Part shown: piece after piece, positions 45,950 to 52,153 of the stretch
How positions within the stretch are numbered: the first letter of the stretch is position 1
How the letters are laid out: every line of letters begins with the position of its first letter
Origin: Opitutaceae bacterium
Lineage (GTDB): Bacteria > Verrucomicrobiota > Verrucomicrobiia > Opitutales > Opitutaceae
DNA: 52,153 nt
NCBI GenBank assembly: GCA_014879845.1
Contig: JACSRI010000105.1
Span: 1-52,153 of the forward strand
Direction: 5' to 3'
Notes under the pieces: model-generated
What the model saw: only the letters and a program-made list of their open reading frames with translations
The model's database searches: none
Told to the model about the DNA's origin: nothing
Made by a program: the position numbers and the translations under genes

Positions 45950-45980
45950 CCGGCGTGGACTTCTCTGAAGTCCACACGGC
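45950..45980 (+). terminator. Hairpin after the ribbon-helix-helix gene
   Basis: GTGGACTTC (45955-45963), TCT loop, GAAGTCCAC (45967-45975), with an outer GCCG and CGGC. It starts 11 bases after the TAA stop. Confidence 0.5.
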
Positions 45981-45994
45981 CTGCGATTTCTTCG

Positions 45995-46042
45995 AACGGG
46001 GCGGTCCCTCTGTAAACCGGGGATTGCCCCGTTTTGTTTTTT
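45995..46042 (+). terminator. Intrinsic terminator with U-tract
   Basis: AACGGGGC (45995-46002) pairs with GCCCCGTT (46026-46033); inner GTCCC and GGGGA extend it; TTTTGTTTTTT follows. This is the most canonical terminator in the window. Confidence 0.8.
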
Positions 46043-46081
46043 GCGAGGCCTGGATGTCGGGTGGTGCAGTAGGCGCAACTC

Positions 46082-46978
46082 ATGGACATCCCGGAACTCC
46101 AGCTGCGCGAGGCGTATTGGGACGATCCGGCGGCGAAGGCGGCGTTTGGCGCCTTGTTGCGCGAGGTGTTCGGGATCGATTTCAGCCTATGGGATCGCGC
46201 CGGATTCTGGGATGACGACTACCGCCCGTTCACGCTGTTCGATCGCGACGGTCGGGCCGTATCGTCGGTCTGCCTCTACTCGATGCGGGTGGTCGTCGGG
46301 GGCCGACTGTGTCGGGTCGGACAACTCTCCGGAGTCGCTACCCGCCCGGAGTGGCGACGGCGAGGCCTGGCGATGCGGCTCGCGGGCCACGCGCTCGCGC
46401 GTTCGGCCGAGTTCGGGCACCCGTTCCAGTACCTGTTCGCTGACGATCACGCCGTGCCACTCTATCAGCGACTCGGCTTCGCTCCGGTCGCCGAATACCT
46501 GACCTCAATCGAACTCAGCTCCAGGAGAGCGCCCATCGCGGGGGCGCGGCGGCTCGACCCCGAGTCCCCGGATGATGTGCGTCTGGTCCATCGTCTCGCG
46601 TGCGAACGTGCGCCGGTGTCGCTGGAGTTTTCCGCCCTCAATGAGCGGCTCGTCCTCTACTATGCGCTGGTCGCCTTGCGCGACGCGTTCTGGTTTGTCG
46701 AGCCTCTCGGTGTCGTGGTGGCGGCCCGACGCGTCGACCACGTGCTCAAGGTCTACGATATCATCGGCCGGGAAATTCCCGCGCTCGACGAGGTGTATCC
46801 CTACTTGGCGGATCCCATGGACCGCCAGGTGCAGCTCTACTTCGCGCCGGACCAGATGGGCGACCTGGCGAGACTCGGGATGTCCACGCAGCGACCGTTT
46901 CTCGGAAACAACCTCCATGTGCGCGGCTCCTTTCCGCTGACGGCGCCGGTCTCATTTCCGATCACCGCGCAGGCGTGA
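46082..46978 (+). CDS. GNAT-family acetyltransferase
   Basis: A 298-residue protein. The GNAT acetyl-CoA fold is in the first half: GRLCRVGQLSGVATRPEWRR (about 77-96), then RGLAMRLAGHALARS (the Q/RxxGxG/A motif) and FAPVAEYL after LYQRLGF. The second half (about 150-298) is a further domain with acetyltransferase-like beta strands (RRVDHVLKVYDIIGREIPAL), so the whole resembles the Eis or two-domain GNAT type. Acceptor unknown. It starts with ATG 46082, 40 bases after the terminator, without a ribosome binding site. It is separated from the esterase by 71 bases. Confidence 0.85.
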   Translation: MDIPELQLREAYWDDPAAKAAFGALLREVFGIDFSLWDRAGFWDDDYRPFTLFDRDGRAVSSVCLYSMRVVVGGRLCRVGQLSGVATRPEWRRRGLAMRLAGHALARSAEFGHPFQYLFADDHAVPLYQRLGFAPVAEYLTSIELSSRRAPIAGARRLDPESPDDVRLVHRLACERAPVSLEFSALNERLVLYYALVALRDAFWFVEPLGVVVAARRVDHVLKVYDIIGREIPALDEVYPYLADPMDRQVQLYFAPDQMGDLARLGMSTQRPFLGNNLHVRGSFPLTAPVSFPITAQA

Positions 46979-47049
46979 GGCGCGTGAGGCCGCGCCTCTC
47001 GCCGCGGTCGGGTTGCGCCAGGGTGAAACCGACGGCCGGAGACCGCATC

Positions 47050-47865
47050 ATGCTGGGTATGCGCTCACGTCACGCGGCTCGTCTCGGATGTTTCGTTGTC
47101 CTCCTGGTGGCCGTGCCGTTCGCGCGCAGCTCCGAACTCGTGCGCCGCACGTGGACGATCGACGGGGTCGTGCGCGAAGCGTTGGTCGCGGAGCCGGCCT
47201 CGGTCGAGGCGCCCGGCTCGCCCGCGCCGCTCGTATTCGTCTTCCACGGTCACGGGGGGACGATGCGACACGCGGCGCGCACGATGGCGATCCATGAGGC
47301 GTGGGCCGAGGCGCGCGTCGCCTTCCCGCAGGGCCTGCCCACGCCGGGGCGGCTGACCGACCCGGAAGGCAGGAAACCCGGCTGGCAGCGCGAGGCCGGA
47401 GATCAGGGCGATCGCGACCTGAAGTTGGTCGATGCCATCCTGGCTTCATTGCGCGCCGAGGGGTGCGTCGACGAGCGGCGCGTCTATGCGACGGGCCACT
47501 CGAATGGTGGATCGTTCACCTACCTGCTCTGGGCGGAGCGCGAGACGACCTTTGCCGCCTTCGCGCCCTCGGCCGCCGTCCTCGCGCGCGGTGCCGGCAA
47601 ACTCGTGACTCGGCCGGTCCTGCACCTCGGCAGTCCGGATGATCCGCTGGTGAAATGGACGTGGCAGTCGCGTTTGATCGACCACCTGCTCTCGGTCAAC
47701 GGCTGTGGTCCTCGCCGTCCCGATGCACCCGGGCTCGTGATCTATGAACCCCGGACTCCGGCGGGGGCGCCGGTGGGAGTCTACATCCATGCGGGTGGAC
47801 ACGGATACCCGCCGGCGGGCCCGGAGGTGATCGCGGCGTTCTTTCGCGCACGCACGGCGCCATGA
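47050..47865 (+). CDS. Secreted alpha/beta-hydrolase, PHB-depolymerase/feruloyl-esterase-like
   Basis: A 271-residue enzyme with a signal peptide (about 1-26, RLGCFVVLLVAVPFARS). Alpha/beta-hydrolase fold of the LpqC/PHB depolymerase type: oxyanion HGHGG (66-70), nucleophile elbow GHSNGG with Ser151, a Asp in LGSPDDPL and His in HAGGHGYP. Similar enzymes remove feruloyl or acetyl groups from plant polysaccharides or cleave polyester. The pectin lyases nearby make a plant-wall role likely, but it is not proven. ATG 47050 and ATG 47059 are both possible. It converges with the GH28 gene, 30 bases apart. Confidence 0.85.
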   Translation: MLGMRSRHAARLGCFVVLLVAVPFARSSELVRRTWTIDGVVREALVAEPASVEAPGSPAPLVFVFHGHGGTMRHAARTMAIHEAWAEARVAFPQGLPTPGRLTDPEGRKPGWQREAGDQGDRDLKLVDAILASLRAEGCVDERRVYATGHSNGGSFTYLLWAERETTFAAFAPSAAVLARGAGKLVTRPVLHLGSPDDPLVKWTWQSRLIDHLLSVNGCGPRRPDAPGLVIYEPRTPAGAPVGVYIHAGGHGYPPAGPEVIAAFFRARTAP

Positions 47866-47895
47866 GCCGTGCGTGCTGCGCGGCGATGGGACGAC

Positions 47896-49317
47896 TCAAC
47901 GCGGCGCGGCTTCGGCTCGGGCCCAGTCGAGGTGTCCGTTCACGGTCTGGCCGGCGATGGTCACGTTTTCGAACTTCAGGTCCGCGACGTTTTCCAGCAC
48001 GAGCGTGCGGTCGGCCTGCTTGATCGTGATGTTGCGCAAGGTCACGTCGCGCAGCGGTGCCTCGGCCGGCGCGTGGGCGTCGAAGACCGTGCCTGCGCGC
48101 TCGACCGTGAAGTTTTCGAAGACGATGTCGCGGTATGTTGCCGGATGTCCGCCGCCGAGGAGGCCGGGGTAGTCGAGCTGGAACCAGAAGAGTGTGTCGA
48201 ACGACTCCACCGTCATGTTGCGGACGCGGATGTGATCGACTGTGCCGCCGCGGTCGAGGTTGGCCTTGAAGCGGATCGCGGAGAGTCCCTTGCGCAGGAT
48301 GTTGTCGGTGAAGTAAACGTGGCGGATACCGCCGGACATCTCGCTGCCGAGCGCGATGCCGTCCTCGCCGCCCATGTCGTTGTGACGAACGACCACGTAC
48401 TCGCTCGGCCGGCCGACCTCGCGGCCGTCGCGATCGCGGCCGGATTTCACCACGACCGAGTCGTCGCCGGTGCGGAACCAGCAGTGCTCGATCAACACGT
48501 GCCGGCTCGAGTCGACGTCGACGCCGTCATTGTTGTGGTGGTGGCTGTCGACGCGGATGTTCCGAATCGTGGCGTGGTCGGTGTAGACGAGGTGATTCAC
48601 CCAGAAGGGCGAGTGGTGCAGCGTGTAGTCCTCGAGCAACACACGCTCGGCGCGGAAGAACTGGATGAGCGGCGGACGCAGGAACGTGCCTTCGCCAAAG
48701 ATGCGCTTCGTCGCCGGTGTGCCATCCACGCCCATGCGGCGCAGGGCGTTCATGTCGCGGTGCTGCTTGTCGCCGGTCCAGGTGTGAAACTCGCTCGCCT
48801 CGTTGCCGTCGATCAGGCCCTTGCCCGTGATCGCCACGTCCTGCACCTCGAAGGCGTAGATGAGCGGAGAGTAGCTGTAGACCTCCGTGCCCTCCCAGCG
48901 CGTGAGCACGACGGGCAGGTAGTGCTTCGGGTCCGGGCTGAAGCGCAGCGTCGCACCCTCGGCCACGTGCAGATTGATCCGGCTCGCGAGATGGATCGGC
49001 CCGTGGCTCGGCCAGAGGCCCTTCGGGATGACGACGCGGCCGCCGCCGTCGGCCGCGGCCTTCTTGATCGCGGCGAGGACCGCCGGGCGCGCGTCGCTCA
49101 CGCCGTCGGCTTTCGCCCCGAAATCGGTGATGACATAGTCGCGCGCCGGGATATTGGGCACTTGGATCGAGGCAACGATCTCGTCGGCCACCTTCCAATC
49201 GGCGGGCGTGTCGACGGCGGCGAATAATCCGGGGACGGCGGACACGGTCGCGACGATCGCGGCCACGATCGCATAGCGGAAGGAGCGAAGGGTGGAAAAG
49301 GTTACGCGGGTGGGCAT
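47896..49317 (-). CDS. Secreted GH28 pectinase (polygalacturonase-like)
   Basis: A 473-residue right-handed beta-helix enzyme. Signal peptide (about 1-33, FRYAIVAAIVATVSAVPGLF), then the N-terminal pectinase text YVITDFGAKADGVSDARPAV and GGGRVVIPKG. Catalytic motifs: NNDGVDV (262-268), GDDSVVV (284-290), both Asp sites of GH28; GSEMSGG (324-330) replaces the usual GHG; AIRFKA (347-352) stands for RIK. The GSEM variant is frequent in bacterial exo-acting members, which attack galacturonan or rhamnogalacturonan ends. It is divergent from the pectate lyase-like gene with 132 bases between, so both may be co-regulated from one region. Confidence 0.9.
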   Translation of the reverse strand: MPTRVTFSTLRSFRYAIVAAIVATVSAVPGLFAAVDTPADWKVADEIVASIQVPNIPARDYVITDFGAKADGVSDARPAVLAAIKKAAADGGGRVVIPKGLWPSHGPIHLASRINLHVAEGATLRFSPDPKHYLPVVLTRWEGTEVYSYSPLIYAFEVQDVAITGKGLIDGNEASEFHTWTGDKQHRDMNALRRMGVDGTPATKRIFGEGTFLRPPLIQFFRAERVLLEDYTLHHSPFWVNHLVYTDHATIRNIRVDSHHHNNDGVDVDSSRHVLIEHCWFRTGDDSVVVKSGRDRDGREVGRPSEYVVVRHNDMGGEDGIALGSEMSGGIRHVYFTDNILRKGLSAIRFKANLDRGGTVDHIRVRNMTVESFDTLFWFQLDYPGLLGGGHPATYRDIVFENFTVERAGTVFDAHAPAEAPLRDVTLRNITIKQADRTLVLENVADLKFENVTIAGQTVNGHLDWARAEAAPR

Positions 49318-49449
49318 GGATGAGTATTGGGTGGGAACGGAGACGCCGCCGCCTCCGGGTGGTTTCCGCCGCGCGAGTTTCTCTGCGTGTTTCATGAAGA
49401 ACGCGCGACTTCGGCACCACTGAAACGCCGGTCTCCTCGGCGGCGTCTG

Positions 49450-50991
49450 ATGGCGTCGATGAATGTTACCCGCCTCCTGGCCCTCACCGCGTCGACCGCG
49501 CGCTTTCACCTTGTTTCGTGTCTCGCCGTGCTCGTCCTCGCTCCGGTCCACGGCGCCGAACCTGAGGCGGGCCAGGTGCCGCCGCATCCGATCCGCATGG
49601 ACCGCGTCATCCCAGCGTTTCCGGGTGCGTGGGGCGGCGGCATGTTCACCACGGGCGGACGTGGTGGGCGTGCGATTCCGGTCACGACGCTCGAGGACAG
49701 CGGCCCGGGCAGCCTGCGCGCGGCGATCGAGGCCGAGGGTCCGCGCATCGTGGTCTTCCGCGTCGCTGGCATCATCCGCCTCGCCTCGAACCTCGACATC
49801 AACCACCCGGACATCACGATCGCCGGCCAGACCGCGCCGGGCGACGGCATCTGCCTCGCCAATCACTCGCTCAACATCAACACGCGCAACGTCATCATCC
49901 GGCACCTGCGCGTGCGCCGCGGCGATCCGGTCGGCGGTCAGGGTAGCGACAACATCGGCGGCAATCCCGAGCGCGACATCATCGTCGATCATTGCTCGGT
50001 CAGCTGGGGGCGCGACGAGGGCATCTCGCTCTACCGCCACATGAAGACGATGCCCGACGGCAGTCAGCGCAAATACCCGATGAAGAACCTCACCATCCAG
50101 TGGGTCATGTCGAGCGAGGCGCTCGGGCCCGGCCACGAGTTCGGCGGCACCTGGGGCGGCGAGGACGCGACCTTCCACCACAATCTCTTCGCCTGCAACA
50201 CGGGCCGCAACCCCTCGATCGGCATGTCGGAGCGTTTCGACTACCGCAACAACGTGATCTACAACTGGGGCCACCGCTCGATGGACGGCGGCGATGAGAC
50301 CTCCGAGATCAACGTGATCAACAACTACTACAAGCCCGGCCCCGCCACCGACCGCGACATGGTCTCGACGATCGCGCGCGTCGGCCCCGGCGTGCGCAAG
50401 ATGTACTCGCCCGGCTCCGAGTGGGCCGCCGGTGGCTGGTATCCGGAAACTGGACCGCGCCCGGGCAAGTGGTATGTCGCCGGCAACATCGTCGAGGGCC
50501 ACGACGCGGTGACGCAGGACAACTGGCGCGGCATGGACGCGCGCCCCGAGATCGAGCGCCTCGCGCGCGTGAACACGCCGTTCACCGGCTGGCCGGTGCG
50601 TCAGGAGACCGCGGCGCGGGCCTACGAGTCGGTCCTCGCCAAGGTCGGCGCCACCCGCCCGCGTCGCGACGCGGTGGACACGCGCGTGATCGAGACGGTG
50701 CGCACCAACAAGGTCCTCGTGCGCGGTGGCATCGTGCACGACCCGGCCGAGGTCGGCGGTTTTCCTGCCTACACGTTCGCGCCGGCGGATGTGCCGGTCG
50801 ACAGCGACAGCGATGGCATGCCCGATCCCTGGGAAAAGCAGCACGGGCTCGACCCCGCGGTCGCTGACGACGGCCGGACCGACTCCGATGGCGACGGCTA
50901 CACCGACCTTGAGGAGTGTATCAACGGAACGAATCCGCGGGAGAAGATCGACTACCTCAACCTCGGCAACAACACCGACACGATCAGCTGA
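49450..50991 (+). CDS. Secreted pectate lyase-like protein (PL1-type) with Ca-binding TSP3-like tail
   Basis: A 513-residue secreted protein. Signal peptide (about 1-36, RFHLVSCLAVLVLAPVHGAE). Right-handed beta-helix from about 50: AFPGAWGGGMFTTGGRGGRA, TTLEDSGPGSLRAAIEAEGP, IRLASNLDINHPDITIAGQT and NVIIRHLRVRRGD; the AGQTAPGDG and HCSVSWG segments are characteristic of bacterial PL1-like lyases. The C-terminus has calcium repeats (DSDSDGMPDPWEKQHGLDP, DSDGDGYTDLEECINGTNP), like thrombospondin type 3. It would cleave pectate outside the cell. ATG 49450 or 49459. Divergent from GH28. Confidence 0.9.
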   Translation: MASMNVTRLLALTASTARFHLVSCLAVLVLAPVHGAEPEAGQVPPHPIRMDRVIPAFPGAWGGGMFTTGGRGGRAIPVTTLEDSGPGSLRAAIEAEGPRIVVFRVAGIIRLASNLDINHPDITIAGQTAPGDGICLANHSLNINTRNVIIRHLRVRRGDPVGGQGSDNIGGNPERDIIVDHCSVSWGRDEGISLYRHMKTMPDGSQRKYPMKNLTIQWVMSSEALGPGHEFGGTWGGEDATFHHNLFACNTGRNPSIGMSERFDYRNNVIYNWGHRSMDGGDETSEINVINNYYKPGPATDRDMVSTIARVGPGVRKMYSPGSEWAAGGWYPETGPRPGKWYVAGNIVEGHDAVTQDNWRGMDARPEIERLARVNTPFTGWPVRQETAARAYESVLAKVGATRPRRDAVDTRVIETVRTNKVLVRGGIVHDPAEVGGFPAYTFAPADVPVDSDSDGMPDPWEKQHGLDPAVADDGRTDSDGDGYTDLEECINGTNPREKIDYLNLGNNTDTIS

Positions 50992-51010
50992 GCGCGCAGC
51001 GCCGCCGCCG

Positions 51011-51997
51011 TCACGCCCAGCGAAACGCCGCGGTCACGAGCCCGGGCTTGGGCCCCTGCAGGTCGCTGTAGACTCCAGGGGCATCCTGCGGCGCGTGCAC
51101 GGCACTGAGCAGGTCGCGCAGCACGAGTTGTCTGCCGGCCAGCAGGCGCAGCACCGTCCGCAGATCGCGGGTCTGGCTGTCTCGCGGGAAATGGATCGTG
51201 AGCTCCCGCCCAAAGGCATCCTCATACGAGAACGCGACCTTCTCGGGATAGCTCCCTTGCACGACGAGCCGCGCGGGCTCGGCCAGGTCGTCGTTCCACG
51301 GGCGGGCGCGGGCGAGCCGCACGGAGTGGGGCAGCAGGGCCGGCGCGCCGCTGGCATCGACGACGACGTCCGCTCCACCCGGCATCGCCCGGGCGAAGGT
51401 CGCCGCCAGGTCGCCCTCGACCTGCACGGCCTCGACGCCGGCGGCCCGCGCGATCCCGACGCGATCACTCCGGAGGTCGGCCGCCACCACGCGGGCGCCG
51501 GCCGCGCGATGCAGGCGCGCGGCCAGCTGGCCGATCGGGCCCAGGCCGACCACGGCCACCTGATCGTGCGGGCGCGTCGCGGCCACGCGGACACCGCGGT
51601 AGGCGATGGACGCGAGCTTGGCCATCGCGGCGTCGTGCAGATCGATCCCGGAGGGGAGCGGAATGGCCGCGGCCTTCGGCATCACCGCGTGGGCGGCATG
51701 TCCGCCCCAGGCGATGGGTTGACTGGCCCGGTCCGTGCCGCGGCAGAGCACGACCGTGCCTTCGGCGAGCGTCGCGCCGTCGCCGCGCGCGACGACACGC
51801 CCGACCATCGCGTATCCAGGAATGAAGGGCGGGTGGACTCCGGCCTGCCGGCCCGCCAGGCAGCGCAGCTCTGTGCCCGGACTGATCGTCGTTAGCATCG
51901 CCTCCACGAGGATCTCGGAGGGGCCGGGTTCCGGAACGGAGACGTCGGCCAGCTCGATGCGATTCACTGCGGTGACGACCAGGGCGCGCGAGTTCAT
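51011..51997 (-). CDS. MDR-family dehydrogenase, zinc-independent type
   Basis: A 328-residue medium-chain dehydrogenase/reductase. N-terminal GroES-like region begins SRALVVTAVNRIELADVSVP; the Rossmann motif is VGLGPIGQLAARLHRAAGA (about 165-183). The catalytic zinc site (GHE, Cys) is missing: TTISPGTELRCLAG and PGYAMVG stand in their place, as in the MDR subfamily with an ISPGTE motif, so it is likely zinc-independent. Substrate unknown; a sugar-alcohol or galactonate-type dehydrogenase would suit the pectin genes beside it. Start ATG 51997; 21 open codons upstream lack homology. Converges with the PL1-like gene, 19 bases apart. Confidence 0.85.
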   Translation of the reverse strand: MNSRALVVTAVNRIELADVSVPEPGPSEILVEAMLTTISPGTELRCLAGRQAGVHPPFIPGYAMVGRVVARGDGATLAEGTVVLCRGTDRASQPIAWGGHAAHAVMPKAAAIPLPSGIDLHDAAMAKLASIAYRGVRVAATRPHDQVAVVGLGPIGQLAARLHRAAGARVVAADLRSDRVGIARAAGVEAVQVEGDLAATFARAMPGGADVVVDASGAPALLPHSVRLARARPWNDDLAEPARLVVQGSYPEKVAFSYEDAFGRELTIHFPRDSQTRDLRTVLRLLAGRQLVLRDLLSAVHAPQDAPGVYSDLQGPKPGLVTAAFRWA

Positions 51998-52115
51998 GCG
52001 ATCAATCGTGCGGAAGATGTAGCGCTTCGCCGGGATTGATTCGAGTCCAATGCCCACCACGCGCCGCCTCCGGCCGGTTCATCCCGGGCCGGGGTGGCTG
52101 CGTCACGCCGCGGGC

Positions 52116-52153
52116 TCAGCCCTTCTTCACGAAGCAGGCCTTGAGCGCCATCG
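52116..52153 (-). CDS. C-terminal end of an unidentified protein (partial)
   Basis: The last 11 codons of a minus-strand frame running off the window edge, reading MALKACFVKKG then TGA (52116-52118). Too short to identify. The same-strand MDR dehydrogenase starts 119 bases downstream, so the two may form one transcript. The Met may be internal or the start of a tiny frame. Confidence 0.45.
   Translation of the reverse strand, partial: MALKACFVKKG

Noticed and set aside
49318-50844. Upstream extension of the GH28 frame by about 500 codons
   Set aside because: Antisense to the pectate lyase-like gene; the signal peptide at 49317 sets the start.

Overview
The window is a GC-rich bacterial chromosome segment that most resembles the Opitutaceae (Verrucomicrobiota). 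This assignment is an inference from several features: large secreted pectin and rhamnogalacturonan lyases with autotransporter-associated beta-strand repeats, a neighbour that looks like the verrucomicrobial TIGR02597 family, GldA/GldG-type ABC genes, an intergenic landscape of cacagag-type and ATCAGCG-type palindromes, and almost no Shine-Dalgarno sequences. I find about 44 protein genes, no rRNA, no recognisable tRNA, no CRISPR array, no phage and no insertion sequence.

Layout. 1-2.3 kb: an aromatic/aspartate aminotransferase with a LysR regulator upstream. 2.3-3.3 kb: a small membrane protein and a secreted YceI protein. 3.5-9.8 kb: a signalling island with two multi-domain PAS histidine kinases and two stand-alone receivers, with no DNA-binding output. 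10.1-16.6 kb: a 1750-residue family 11 rhamnogalacturonan lyase fused to Ig-like and beta-strand repeats, followed by a TIGR02597-like secreted protein. 16.7-19.2 kb: a WYL regulator, two VOC/glyoxalase proteins and a YdeI-like protein. 19.3-21.4 kb: prmC and prfA. 21.6-28.7 kb: a HAD hydrolase, then a GldA/F/G-like ABC system with a DUF4340 protein and a helical-repeat protein. 29-34 kb: ffh, an Lrp/AsnC regulator with its aminotransferase, and der. 34-38.6 kb: a secreted protein, fmt, a LysM protein, parB and a membrane-anchored protein. 38.7-42.3 kb: two translationally coupled SulP transporters. 42.5-45 kb: secG, a LolA-like protein and an orphan MsmK/UgpC-type sugar ABC ATPase. 45.5-47.9 kb: a tandem ribbon-helix-helix protein with a histone-H1-like tail, a GNAT acetyltransferase and a secreted esterase. 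47.9-52 kb: a GH28 pectinase divergent from a secreted pectate lyase-like protein, then an MDR dehydrogenase and the last codons of another gene.

How it fits together. Three loci (PL11, GH28, PL1-like) point to extracellular degradation of plant cell-wall pectin, and the orphan sugar ABC ATPase could energise uptake of the products. Housekeeping genes for translation (prfA, prmC, fmt, der), protein targeting (ffh, secG) and segregation (parB) are interspersed.

The least explained material is between genes. At least five classes of palindromic repeat occur, and three of them supply the stop codon of the preceding gene. One repeat-like tract is in frame inside ParB. CDS coordinates include the stop codon. 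Starts were chosen mainly by domain or signal-peptide position, because ribosome binding sites are mostly absent.
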